In this document: one piece after another, positions 12,123 to 22,527 of the stretch
How positions within the stretch are numbered: the first letter of the stretch is position 1
Layout: every line of letters starts with the position of its first letter
Assembly: GCA_963969495.1 (NCBI GenBank)
Contig: OZ018319.1
Coordinates: 209,272,247 to 209,336,246, forward strand
DNA: 64,000 nt
Direction of reading: 5' to 3'
Origin: Ceratothoa steindachneri
Lineage: Eukaryota > Arthropoda > Malacostraca > Isopoda > Cymothoidae
Made by a program: the position numbers and the translations under genes
The notes under the pieces: generated by a model
What the model was told of the DNA's origin: nothing
Seen by the model: the letters and a program-made list of their open reading frames with translations, nothing else
Database searches by the model: none

Positions 12123-12587
12123 ACGAGACTCAACCAACCAGTGTAATGTTAAAGTTTTTTAAATAAAATTCAACCTCACAAATGAAACAAATTCACTCAA
12201 CTTTTTATTAATAATCAAAAAATAAAGTAAATTTCAAATTAACCTAAAATTTAGGAAAATTTAATATTTTTTCAAATACCAAAGCGGGACGTAAAAACCC
12301 CGACTCTAAAAAAGGCTTGAATGCCAAAAACCAAAATTCATCATCAAGATGAGAACTTTTAATCAAATCAGCAATGCTGATTTGATTAAATAAACTATAG
12401 ATATTATAGTTTAAAACACAAAGAAATCCAAAGAAAAAACACATACAGAGCTACCCTTTCACCAGGGATCTTTTATTCTTTCTTCTACACAACATCTATT
12501 CTTTAAACTCACTTCTTAACCACTTTACTCTCTTACTTTTTCCCTCTAATTCTATCTTTTCACCTCTTATTATGTCCAATGTCCAAT
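12123..12587 (+). promoter_or_regulatory. 3' UTR of array copy 1 with five hairpins and heptamer tail
   Basis: Five potential RNA hairpins occur in order. A: CGGG/CCCG at 12285-12302. B: GGC-TTGAAT-GCC at 12314-12325. C: a near-perfect 16-bp inverted repeat at 12358-12390. D: AAACTATA/TATAGTTT at 12392-12412. E: CCCT-TTCACC-AGGG at 12454-12467. A pyrimidine-rich stretch and the ATGTCCA repeat tail close the element. Copy 2 has all five; element 3 has B, C and E with changed stems. By analogy with other LINEs, the RT probably recognises these features to start reverse transcription. Confidence 0.7.
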
Positions 12588-12984
12588 GTGTTCTCTTGCT
12601 TGCATGAGCAGACCCCTCCCGCTTTGACAGCAAACATATACAGATTCTCAATAAAAGTGAATTTTTAGCGAGAAAAGTGAACAGCGTGACCCTACTTGCT
12701 GATAGTAGCAGGATACTTCGGAATTCAGTGGACTACCTGCTTTACAAATAGAAATACGGTTAAGGAAGAACTCTTCGCTCCTTCGTGGATACGGAGACCA
12801 AAACCTTCCCCGACCCACCCGCTTGCCTGGAAAAAAGTCATTTTTGAGGTAAAGTAAAAAATTTTGTTGGACATTGAACCCTCTTTTTCTTTCTCACCTC
12901 TTTCCGTCTAGAAACAAAACAAAAGTGAACACAGTGAACATTACAAACATAATAAACTGTAACGCATCATAGGATGTACATAAC
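12588..12984 (+). promoter_or_regulatory. 5' UTR of array copy 2
   Basis: About 400 bp with the blocks shared with copy 1 (GTGTTCTCTTGCTTG, CTCCCGCTTTG, GTGAATTTTTAGCGAGA). TTGGACATTG at 12867-12876 is again the exact complement of the tail repeat. The remaining sequence is too diverged from copy 1 for chance maintenance of the 10-mer to be the simplest view. The promoter is expected here but no core element is decisive. Confidence 0.55.
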
Positions 12985-14558
12985 ATGAGAGAAACCCTGC
13001 GAATAACTCTTCGGGTCCTCTCGGAGGGCCCGAAACCTGATCGTGAAAAGGTTTTTGAAACGGTTTATGGATCCCTGCGAATCGCTTTAGTAAGACTGGT
13101 AGACTTGAATAATGAATACTCGGCTATCTGCGCGAGGGAGACTGACTGTGAAGCCTTGACCTCCGGGAAAGCCGTTGAATGCCTGAAAACAATAAACCTA
13201 AGACCACAAACACCACCACAAATAAGGACCCACCACAGTTTGATCTGCAGGCGCCTTGACCCCTGGGTTGGGAGCCACTCGGCTGACGAAATCAAAAGGG
13301 AAATCGAGAACAACCACGAATGGGCAAAGGTAGCGGAAGTCTTCAAATTTAAAACATACACACACGTATTCAAAGTGGTATTCGAAGAACGGCTATGGCC
13401 CAGAAGGCAAAGGATAATGGATTGCTTCTCTTCAACGTGCGAGTTTGCCCAGAGCAGATGGAACGTGAGGAGTTTGTTGATTTGCAAATGTGCTTCAGGT
13501 GCTACAAATACAACAAACACACCACGTCCAACTGCCCTGAAAACAAAGACCTTAAGTTGTGCTCCATCTGCGCCGGTCGTGACCATTTTTGGCGCGACTG
13601 TAAGAACAATACCACCAAATGTCTTAATTGCTCAGGCCCTCACCGGACCATGTCTATGGCATGTCCGATTAAAAAGCAGGAAATGAGCAATCAGAGCAAG
13701 CTCAAACGTGAATCGGAAGAAAAGAAAGCTAACTCCACCTACGCTAAAGTAGCGAAAGCCGCCATCGCCGAATCAAACAACCAAAACCAGAAACAATACC
13801 TACACATCGAAAATGAACACTCCACGAAAACTATGTGCTGCATATATTATGCACACATACAAAATATAACACGTTCTGGTACCTTTGCCACAGAAGTTAA
13901 TCGTATGCTCGTGAAAAACGGGCTTAGCGAGATGTGGTTCCCCGATAACCCCCCTTCAGAGGAGGTTATGAGAATAACCGTAGCTCCTCAATGCCAAGAG
14001 AAGTGCCAGAAGATTCAGACCCCAAACACATCCATCTCACGGGACCCCCGACTGAACAAACCTAAAGAAACACAAACACAAGAACAGGCGCCACTCACAC
14101 CCAAAAAATCCACACCACAAAAAACAAATACACACACCCCCACACCCACACCAACAAAAGAGGCAGTCCGACCCAAGGAGATCAGGTCCCCTAGGTCGAG
14201 AAAGATCTCAAAAACTCGCGGCCCACGGTCTACCTCCTCATCACGAGGAAGGGAGCACCAGCTTAAGTACCACTCAAGAGGCTTTAACCTTAAATTGTAC
14301 GCCCCTGAATCTGCCCCATTCCCAACTGAATTGGACTCCCGTGAAGTGTCGGAAGGTCTTAGGACCGGACGATACAAATGGGAATGCTCCGATGAGGTAC
14401 CGGAGCGACAGGTTGAGGAAGCCCTCTCTCAAAATAAGGTTAAGCTGGCCACGGACTGTTTTTACACAATCACCGACACTGAATTTAGAAAAAAAAGAAA
14501 CGGCAGGGAGCGCACCCCGCCCAATACACCACACGGGGCTAAAGTAGATCGCGAATAA
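12985..14558 (+). pseudogene. ORF1 Gag-like protein with one frameshift
   Basis: The counterpart of the copy 1 ORF1. The start is ATG 12985 (MRETLRITLRVL). A single missing base near 13388 (GAAGAACGG here, GAAGATACGG in copy 1) sends the first frame astray. The remaining 387 codons, including all three CCHC knuckles (about 13489-13660), are intact from 13395 to 14558. The C-terminal half is Pro/Thr/Lys-rich with an RSPRSRK basic patch and then a conserved block FNLKLYAPESAPFP. The two copies break at different places, so the shared ancestor had one continuous ORF1 of roughly 520 codons. Confidence 0.85.
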
Positions 14559-14604
14559 GCGTCTACTTTAACTCCATACACTAAAAGAACCTACATTACT
14601 CAAA

Positions 14605-15504
14605 TTGACCAACAGACTAACAGTAATACAAATGAATGTTAATGGATGGGACGGAAAAGGTTCCATCTATGGCAACATTCTGCGACAAAGTGACCCCGAC
14701 ATTATACTGATTAATGAACACGGAATGACTGAACATAAAGAAATAAAAATTTTTCAATACGACGTCATAAGCAAAAATCACAGTCAGGAACGGTATGACG
14801 GCTGCGCAATAGCCGTCAAAAAAGGTTTAAAATACCAAAGACTACCCGACTTAGATGAATCTTACCTTGCCATTGAGGTAGGCACTACCCTGGGGGGTCT
14901 AGTCGTGGCCACGGGGTACCAACCCCCAAGACGCGGCTATGTACCCCTGCACAACCTTCTACAGGTCTTCAGCCATAAGAAAAATGCAATCTTTGCTGGA
15001 GATCTGAACGCAAGGTGTGCAGCGTCAGGGTATACCTCCTACAACAATGCAGGTAGAAACATTGATGTCCTACTTGACAGAAAATACGGGACTAGAATCG
15101 GACCAGAATTCCCGACATACATTACAGGCTATGCAGCAACGAAGCCTGATATTGTTTTATCCAGTATCAGGTTTCCATATAACTATTACATTGAACCAGG
15201 CCCCATTATTCCAAGTGACCACCAGGCAATTAAAATCACAATTAGCATAAACCCCATTCAAATTGCAATCCCGGAACGCAAAAGCTATAAGCAGGCGGAC
15301 TGGAAAAGCTACAAAAATTATCTTCTAAATTATACCCCAGACCCTTTAATTGACGCTAATTTAGAAGAAATAGATGAAGAGCTGGATAAGATCACCGACC
15401 TCCTTATAAAAGCAGATAAAAATAGCATTCCCCGCATTAAATATAAAACCCTTCCAGCTCCTATTTGGACCCCCCCCCATGAAAGCCCTGGCCCAAGAAT
15501 ATAG
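14605..15504 (+). CDS. ORF2 5' segment: AP-type endonuclease domain
   Basis: This frame encodes the endonuclease, with NVNGWDGKGS, INEHGM, YDGCAIAVKKG, GDLNARC and SDHQ all present. Its original start is altered: where copy 1 has ATG, this copy has TTG (14605), so the first ATG in frame is Met10 at 14632, inside the catalytic Asn motif. The segment ends at 15504, 26 nt past the ATG of the RT segment, because nine C residues at 15470-15478 place the two in different frames. Copy 1 has the identical arrangement. In element 3 the corresponding region is a single frame. Confidence 0.85.
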   Translation: MTNRLTVIQMNVNGWDGKGSIYGNILRQSDPDIILINEHGMTEHKEIKIFQYDVISKNHSQERYDGCAIAVKKGLKYQRLPDLDESYLAIEVGTTLGGLVVATGYQPPRRGYVPLHNLLQVFSHKKNAIFAGDLNARCAASGYTSYNNAGRNIDVLLDRKYGTRIGPEFPTYITGYAATKPDIVLSSIRFPYNYYIEPGPIIPSDHQAIKITISINPIQIAIPERKSYKQADWKSYKNYLLNYTPDPLIDANLEEIDEELDKITDLLIKADKNSIPRIKYKTLPAPIWTPPHESPGPRI

Positions 15505-17341
15505 AGACCTGTCCAATGTAATAGCGCTGACAGGCCCCAACCACAATACCCATAGACGCATAAGACAGATAAAAGACGAACTTCAGACACTCATTACAGA
15601 CGAACAAATTCAGGTATGGAACAGACTAATTGAGGGACTTGACATAGAGGGAGACTCACGGACTTTTTGGAAGACATACAGACGTTTAAAAGGACAACCC
15701 CCTCAAAAGAAAATTGTACTCAAACATGACGAGAAAGAAATTGACGAGAATACAGAGATTGAGGAAATTTTTAGGACGTTCTGGTCCTCAATCTTTAAAA
15801 TTACCCCCGAAGAAAACGACAACTATGACCTCGATTTCGAAAATAACATTATCCAACAGCTAAACACACAAATACATAAAACCTCCCCTCATCACTGTGT
15901 GTCGCAGGAAAGAGCGATGGAGGGCTATGGGAGTAAAATAACTGCCCAAGAGCTCTCCATCGCACTAAAATCCTTTCGTCAAAGAGCACCGGGTACCACG
16001 GGGCTGACCAGGGAGAATTTCATTAAGGCCCCGCCTAATGTTCTGAGTGGGCTACTTAACATCATGAATGCCGCTCTGAACACAGGCTATTTTCCCGACC
16101 AGTGGAAAGTGGCCAAAATGATCTTCCTTCCCAAATCGGGAAAGCCCCCGGACTGCCCTGCAAACTTCCGACCGATATCTCTCTTAGAATTTGCTGGCAA
16201 AGTCTTCGAGAAGATATTGGCAAACAGGGTCAACTCTTTTCTTGACGAAGCCAACCTGCATAACGAGCAGCAGCACGGCTTCAGAAAGAAAAGAGGGACT
16301 GACACGGCACTAGCCGTTATTACGGAAAAGCTTGCAAAGATCAAGGCAAGTAAAAGGCATGCCGACCTGGTGCTCCGCGATGTCAGAAAAGCATTTGACA
16401 AGGTTTGGAAGAGAGGCTTGCAATTTAAGATCCTGCAAATAGGCCTCGACTCCATTCTTGAAAGGATTCTATGCGATTATATAATGGAGAGGAGAGCGTA
16501 TATACAGATCAAAGAGCACAAAGGCCCCGAGTTCGAGCTCGAATCTGGGGTCCCACAAGGGGGGTGTCTCTCCCCCCTTTTATACAACATATATACACGT
16601 GACCTACCACAACCTCTTTCCGAAGGTACGATATACGTTCAGTTCGCTGACGATATATCGCAAATTTGTACAGCCACCTACGTTCACAGGGAATTTATGG
16701 CGAGAAATACGGCTAGGGAGATTTCCAACATCAACTCTTTCGAGAGGAAATGGAAGATTTCGACCAATGCCCAAAAATTCAAAATAATTCCCATGTTTCG
16801 CAAGACCTTCAACGATATACGGGTAGAGGGGGAGAGAATCCCCTACTGCTCAGAAGGGACGGTCCTGGGGCTCAAAATCACCACAGGGGGATACAAGTGT
16901 CATATCGAGCGGGCAGTCGCGAATAGCAAGAGAGATTTGAGGGAGTTTTATAGGTTCATGGACCTAACTCGCTCAAATAAACTCAAGATATTCAATGCGT
17001 GCATTCGTTCGAGACTCTTGTACCCCCCGGTGCCGCTGAACGCGAGCGCCATGACCCACATTGCGAAACTACAAGTCATCCAGAACAAAGCGGTTCTACT
17101 TATTACAAATACCCGAAGAAGAGAACATAAAAGACAAAGGGAGCTCCACGACTCGGTTGGATTAACTCCGATCAATGTGGCGCTCCACGAGAGGGCTAAG
17201 AGGATATGGCAGGCCATTGGCGCCCGCTTGACCCCTGAATTCTCTCGTACACACTTAGAAATCGAAGCAGACCGACAAAAAAGACCTTTTAGAAGTAGCA
17301 AGCTACAGACAGACAATGACGTAATCCCAAAATACACCTGA
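15479..17341 (+). CDS. ORF2 3' segment: reverse transcriptase, 620 codons intact
   Basis: The longest intact coding frame in the window. ATG 15479 follows the C9 run directly. The first 130 residues are a linker; the RT follows. SGKPPDCPANFRPISLLEF and QHGFRKKRG lead to motif A RDVRKAFDKV (Asp301), motif B VPQGGCLSP (359-362 PQGG) and motif C FADD at 389-392 (Asp391, Asp392). The C-terminal region reads KLQVIQNKAVLLITNTRRR and ends without RNase H or a clear zinc finger. All catalytic Asp residues are present. It needs the endonuclease in the preceding frame, through +1 frameshifting, reinitiation, or repair of the C9 tract, to act as a normal ORF2 protein. Confidence 0.92.
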   Translation: MKALAQEYRDLSNVIALTGPNHNTHRRIRQIKDELQTLITDEQIQVWNRLIEGLDIEGDSRTFWKTYRRLKGQPPQKKIVLKHDEKEIDENTEIEEIFRTFWSSIFKITPEENDNYDLDFENNIIQQLNTQIHKTSPHHCVSQERAMEGYGSKITAQELSIALKSFRQRAPGTTGLTRENFIKAPPNVLSGLLNIMNAALNTGYFPDQWKVAKMIFLPKSGKPPDCPANFRPISLLEFAGKVFEKILANRVNSFLDEANLHNEQQHGFRKKRGTDTALAVITEKLAKIKASKRHADLVLRDVRKAFDKVWKRGLQFKILQIGLDSILERILCDYIMERRAYIQIKEHKGPEFELESGVPQGGCLSPLLYNIYTRDLPQPLSEGTIYVQFADDISQICTATYVHREFMARNTAREISNINSFERKWKISTNAQKFKIIPMFRKTFNDIRVEGERIPYCSEGTVLGLKITTGGYKCHIERAVANSKRDLREFYRFMDLTRSNKLKIFNACIRSRLLYPPVPLNASAMTHIAKLQVIQNKAVLLITNTRRREHKRQRELHDSVGLTPINVALHERAKRIWQAIGARLTPEFSRTHLEIEADRQKRPFRSSKLQTDNDVIPKYT

Positions 17342-17857
17342 CAGAACTGACAAAATACGAAGTAATTCGCAGGTTCCTTTAGAATATTCAATTCAAATTA
17401 AAAACCACTTGAAAAACGCAAAAATAAAATAATTTTTCACTTTCACTTTTTTTTTCAAAAATCATATTAAGTAATTAATTAATAAATCAATACCTTTCAA
17501 AACTTTTACTAAAGTCATAGCGGGAATAAAAACCCCGCCAAAAATAAAGGCTTGAATGCCTTAAGCAATCAACCGATCAGTAGGATCGTAATCATAATTG
17601 AATTAAACATGTTTAATTTAATTATATAAACTATGGATTGTAATGCATAGTTTATCAAAAATACACTAAACAACCACAAAGAACACACAAAACTTCACAT
17701 TGACAGAGCTACCCTTTCACCAGGGATCTTTTTATTCTTTCTCCTACACACCATCTATTCTTTAAACTCACCCTTTAACCACTTTACTCTCTTACTATTC
17801 TCTCTCTAATTCTACCTATATTTCATCTCTTATTTTGTCCAATGTCCAATGTCCAAT
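17342..17857 (+). promoter_or_regulatory. 3' UTR of array copy 2 with five hairpins and heptamer tail
   Basis: The same five hairpins as copy 1 with altered stems. A: GCGGG/CCCGC 17520-17538. B: AAGGC-TTGAAT-GCCTT 17547-17562. C: palindromic AATTAAACATGTTTAATT extended by a G-U pair, 17596-17623. D: AAACTATG/CATAGTTT 17628-17653. E: CCCT-TTCACC-AGGG 17712-17725. In hairpin D the pair next to the loop changes from A-T to G-C relative to copy 1. The tail has one more heptamer than copy 1. Confidence 0.7.
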
Positions 17858-18682
17858 GTGTTCTCTTGCTGGGCGAATATTCTTCGACTGCGTAGCATTG
17901 CCTTACTCCCCTCTGAAGAGCGTTGTTATTTCACGCGTGCTAAGAAAGAAAGACTTTTGAGCTTCGCCAACTAAGAACGCGACTGTCCTGGGAGCCATCA
18001 GGATCCCAGTTGATCTGCAAAGATTTTCTCACAATCTTTTCGCTGCGAGTGATGAAATAAGATGATGGCCTAAAAACCTCATTGCTCCCGTCCACCGCCC
18101 TGCGAGGGAACCTGCTAAGATAACTGACCTTCATTAATTTCGTCTTAACTATGTCGGCCGCTTGGACTGACATAATTAAGGGCTTGCGTGGAAACTGGTT
18201 TAAGGCCTATCCCACAGCAGAAACACAAGTCAGAAATTTTCTCGAATCTAGGGAAAAACTGCGAGTCCCGGACGGAGGAGAAATCCTCATCGCTCGGGGG
18301 CCCCGACCTAGAATTATAGAGGGAAATACTCTCGTCTCTATGTAGTTGGATGCAGTTTTGGCGTACGTACCCGTGAGGGGTGGCAAAAACTTAGCGGTCG
18401 TTGATTCGGCCGCTATGCATTAAGTCCACCAAGCTCAACCCTCTGAGGTTCCCGCTCGAGAACCCCCCCCATCATCACCCATCATCCCAGCACCATCCGA
18501 GCGGGGAAACAACAGAAAATTGGACTGGAGCGCTCTTCTCATATCGTATTCAAGTACAACCCTAGACTCTACCTCCTTTGTAACTTCTGACATCACTTTT
18601 TTCACACATAACAAAAATAATTACACATTTTTTACAGAGGAAGAAAAGAACGCAAGAAAGAAGAAAGAAGACGCCCACGACG
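17858..18682 (+). promoter_or_regulatory. 5' UTR of element 3, with a 64-codon upstream frame
   Basis: This leader is unlike those of copies 1 and 2 apart from the first 13 bases. An open frame at 18151-18345 (MSAAWTDIIKGLRGNWFK...) lies upstream of ORF1. It resembles no family I know and is an uORF or chance frame. A TGATTC at about 18404 is the complement of one GAATCA tail unit, much weaker than the 10-base match in copies 1 and 2. Confidence 0.45.
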
Positions 18683-19897
18683 ATGGAGGCCCTCCCTAAG
18701 AGGGTCCCCCTATGGACCATAAGCGGAAAGAAGACCCCGGAGAAGAAAACCGTGTGCGAATCCTTATTTTCGAATTTAAGGATCGCACTCATCAAACTCA
18801 TCGAAATTTCAAATGGTTTCATCGCTATATGCAGTCAGACCAAAGACATAGACCGGCTCCTCTCTGACGAAGGGGCCGAAGTTCTAAAGGACATGAACCT
18901 GGAAGCTAAAAACCCACCAGCGATCTCTGCAAATATGAGCGTCATCTGCCGAAAGGTGGAGAGTTGGGTGGGTGAGAACTCCCCCGCAGATCTGAAACAG
19001 GAAATCGAGAAGAACCACACATGGGTGAAGATAAGGAAAGTGATCAAATTCCATGATCACACCCACGTCTTCTAGGTGACCTTGCAGATCACCAAAATGG
19101 CCCACAAGGTGGCAACAGAGGAATTCCTCATTTTCAACATGCGGATCCCAGGAACCAACATCGAACACGAGAAATATCACAGCATCCAGATGTACTTCGT
19201 CTGTTATGCTTTAAAAAAACACACAACCGTCAATTGCCCCCCAAAAGGAACAATTTGGTGCAGCGAATGCGCCACACAGGGTCATCGATATGACACCTGC
19301 AATAGCACAACAAAAAAGTGTATAAACTGTAAGGGACCCCATCGAACGAGGATGAAGAAAAAAAAGAAAACCAATACCTATGCAAGCACTGTGAAGAGAA
19401 GTGAAGAGATGGCCTCAGCAATGGCAACTCCCTCACCGATGGTCTTTACAAATGACCTAAGTGCTAAGATTTTAATCTGCATAACACACGCAAACGTGGC
19501 AAATGAGGTAAGACCTGGATGCTACAACCGGGTTTTAAACGCATTATTAAAGGCTAATAACCTGTCATCCGTCATCGTGCTTGATGACCCCGAATGCCCT
19601 AGGGCATCCAAGGACAGCGTGATCAGAAATAGCAGCAACAACAAAAAAGCCACTGGGCTGAAAGAAGTCATTGAATCTCGCACATCGGAGGAATCCAAAA
19701 AAGAGGATGAGAACAATGACAATGAGGAACAAGAATCCACATCTTTGGATAGTGACGAGGGCCCATGCACTCGCACTAGAGCGACGAAGAGTCGGTCAAA
19801 GACTCCTAGTCCTCCCCCAAGGAAAGAAAAGCCTGGGCACTCCAGACCCGCCCCACAGGGCAAGAAAAGTAAAAAGACGAAGAAAAAACACAGGTAA
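18683..19897 (+). pseudogene. ORF1 Gag-like protein of element 3, nonsense codon and damaged zinc knuckles
   Basis: From ATG 18683 the first 130 codons align with the ORF1 N-terminus of copies 1 and 2 (for example NPPAISANMSVICRKVESWVG against the same region ending in SWVG). A TAG at 19073-19075 stands where the copies have AAG, and the same frame continues to 19897. Knuckle 1 has lost its first Cys (YFVC for CFRC). Knuckle 2 is intact (CSECATQGHRYDTC). Knuckle 3 has CINCKGPH but lacks its final Cys because of a deletion. The C-terminus is acidic, then Lys-rich. The damage indicates a dead copy. Confidence 0.82.
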
Positions 19898-19908
19898 TAC
19901 ATCTCACA

Positions 19909-22527
19909 ATGGAACGGAACTCACTAAGAATCATGGAAATTAACCCTAACAGCTGGACAGCGAAAAGAACTCTCTACGGAAATCTGTTCAGGGAGATTGA
20001 TGCAGATGTCATCTTGATTTCTGAGCATGGGATTGACACTCGTAGCTCCGAAATGAAGATCTGGAACTACGACGTGTTAATCATGAATTACTCTCAAGAG
20101 CGGTACGACGGTGCCGCCATCGCCATCAAAAGAGGGATCAAGTATAAACCAATAAGAAACTTGGGAGAATCCTATCTTTTAATAGAGGTCGAACTCGATA
20201 TAGGAAAGCTGGTCATCGCCACCGGGTACCAGCCGCCGAGACGAGAATATTTACCAATCCATTCTCTCTCTGGCCTATTTGGCAGAAGGACCCCCACCAT
20301 ATTATTGGGGAACCTTAAGTCAGATGTCGGGAGTCCGGGTACAGGACCTTCAATGGAAATGGAAGGTGCCTGGACACTATGATGGACCGAAATATGGTCC
20401 ATAGAATAGGCCCGGACTTCCCAACCTATACTCGAGGAAGAAGTGCCACAAAACCAGACATTTGTCTGGCTAATCGTCAGCTGCCGTTCAATTACTACAT
20501 GGAACCAGTCCAGGTACCATGTAGTCATCATATAGGGATCCTACTTACCATCAACAGGAACCCTATACAAGTTCAAACTTCAGTCAGAAAAGACTACAGG
20601 AGAGCAAACTGGGCACGGTACGCGGGTCTCCTCGAGGCCTATCGCCCACCAAATCTGGACGAGGCAATTCTCGAGGAGATAGACGAGGCACTCGACGAAC
20701 TCAACGAACATCTTATGAATGCAGATAGGGCTTGCATCCCCAAAACCCAGTATAAAACCATCTCCTCATACAGGTCGACTGGGTACATGAAAGAACTCTA
20801 CAGAGAATTGAGAGTCATGTACGAGTTAAATATCAGAAAGGCATCAGTTGACTCGCTACAACGAAGTAGAGAGATCAAGGAAGAGCTCAACTAGTTGATC
20901 CTCGAACAACAACTGATACAATGGGACGATGCGATCGAGAGCCTTGATCAACACGCATCTCCCAAGGACTTTTGGGAGAAAGTCAAAAGTCTCAGAGGAT
21001 CATCTGGAAAAAAGAAGAAAATAGAAATTCAAAAAGAAGATGGATCCATTGAAACAGAAGAGAGAAACATCGAAGTAATACTCCGACGTTATTGGGAAAA
21101 AATCTTCAGCATATCTGAAGAAGAAAACGAAGATTTTGATAGAGTGTAAAAACAACATCGTAGACGAGCTTAACACGGAAATACACAAAACGCATCCTCA
21201 TCACCAGGTGGATAGACTGCGTGACGGAGACGCCGAGATCACCGAAGAAGAGATCCTTGTCGCACTCCGCTCATTCCGACAAAAAGCCCTGGCCAATCGG
21301 GGCTTACGAAGGTAAACTTCGAAAAGGCACCAACCAACATCATCGAAGGAATGAGACGTATTTTTAACGCATGTCTGAATACAGGGTACTTTCCAGATGC
21401 TTACAAGACGGCAAAGATGATCTTCTTGCCCAAGCACGGAAAGGACCCAACGTTGAGAGAGAGCTACCGCCCAATTTTACTCCTGGAATTTGGCGGGAAA
21501 CTCTTTGAGAAGATCCTCAACGGGAGACTGGTGTCTCACCTGGAAGAAAACTCCCTCTACCACCCATGTCAATTCGGGTTTAGAAAGAAGCGAAGTAAGG
21601 AAATGGCAATCAATGTCATAACGGAAAAGCTTTCCCAAGCCAAACGGGACAAAAGTTATGTGGATATCGTTTGTCGGGATGTATCAAAGGCGTTTCATAA
21701 GGTGTGGCAGTGGGGCATGCAGTATAAGATCTTACTGCTGGGTCTAAGTGAAAACTTAGAAAGAACTCTCTGTGACTATGTCATGGAGAGAGCGGCGTAT
21801 GTCAGTCTAGGGTGCACGGACGGACCAAAGTTTCCGCTTACTGCGGGCCTCTTACAGGTGGGGGTGTCTGTCCCCCACCCTTTACTCGATATACACCGCG
21901 GATGTCCCAGCCCCTGTGTATCCCTCTTCCCTCAATATTCAGTACGCCGATGATTTTAACCAGATAATCGTATCTCTATGGAGGAATGCGCCATGGCAAG
22001 CTCGCATGACAGCGATGGAAATCGCGAACCTGAACAACTACGAGGCTCAGTGAAAGATAAGAACAAACCAAGAGAAATTCAAGGTGGTCCCCATCGGACG
22101 CACTTTAAGGGCAGACGTGCGTGTGGGGGATACGCGATACCCCTACACCAACGAATGCAATGTACTCGGTATGAAAATAACCTCTACTGGGTACAAGAAG
22201 CACGTCGAAGAAAGAATTTGTCGAGCCTCGTTCGCTGTCAGAACTCTATATACATTTAGAAATATACGTGAAAGCAACAAGAAAGAGATCTACAATGCCC
22301 TTGTAAGATCTATGTTGCTTTACCTCGCCTCCACCCTCTCATGTGTCTCAAAAACACAAAAGAGGCGACTTCAAGTAGTGCAAAATAAATGCATGTACCT
22401 AATCGCGGGTACACGCAGGCAAGAAAAAAGTCGGCAAGAAGATCTGCACAGAGAGGCGGGGATAATTCCCATTAACAAAGTCATAGAAGAACGGACCCGG
22501 AAAATGCAGGATCTGGTTAATCGGTAA
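19909..22527 (+). pseudogene. ORF2 endonuclease and RT of element 3, multiply broken
   Basis: The endonuclease starts at ATG 19909 (MEINPNSW, ISEHGI, YDGAAIAIKRG). The expected GDLNAR reads GNLKSD, so the catalytic Asp is replaced. A frameshift near 20375 moves to the frame opening at 20379, which runs through the linker without the C9-type break of the other copies. A TAG at 20892, shifts near 21145 and 21285, and another near 21870 follow. RT motifs remain: SYRPILLLEFGGK, FGFRKKRS, CRDVSKAFHKV (motif A Asp kept, the later Asp now His), and YADD at 21943-21954. The C-terminal part 22084-22527 (QVVQNKCMYLIAGTRRQ) is open. At least six disruptions make it non-functional. Confidence 0.85.

Larger units (their letters stand above)
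7376..12587 (+). mobile_element. Jockey-like non-LTR retrotransposon, array copy 1
   Basis: A full-length element with a 5' UTR of about 375 bp, ORF1 (7753-9321), ORF2 (9372-12122), a 3' UTR, and a tail of the heptamer ATGTCCA (about 2.5 units, 12572-12587). The left border is GTGTTCTCTTGCTTG at 7376. The same 10-mer GTGTTCTCTT starts the next element at 12588. The tail is a short tandem repeat rather than poly(A). Both ORFs carry frameshifts, so this copy is probably inactive, but the sequence is otherwise well preserved. Assignment to the Jockey superfamily rests on the Gag-like CCHC ORF1, the AP-type endonuclease and the RT motif style, and is not certain at clade level. Confidence 0.9.
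12588..17857 (+). mobile_element. Jockey-like non-LTR retrotransposon, array copy 2
   Basis: A full-length sister of copy 1 in the same orientation, joined to it without spacer. It has a 5' UTR to 12984, ORF1 12985-14558, ORF2 14605-17341, a 3' UTR, and a tail with three heptamer units (17835-17857, TTGTCCA then ATGTCCA twice). ORF2 is almost identical to copy 1 over long stretches. ORF1 and both UTRs are clearly more divergent. Left border GTGTTCTCTTGCTTG at 12588; the next element starts with the same 10-mer at 17858. Confidence 0.9.

Noticed and set aside
19073..20894. Two in-frame TAG codons in element 3, considered as readthrough signals
   Set aside because: The same element has several frameshifts, a lost endonuclease Asp and a damaged zinc knuckle, so simple nonsense decay is the better reading.
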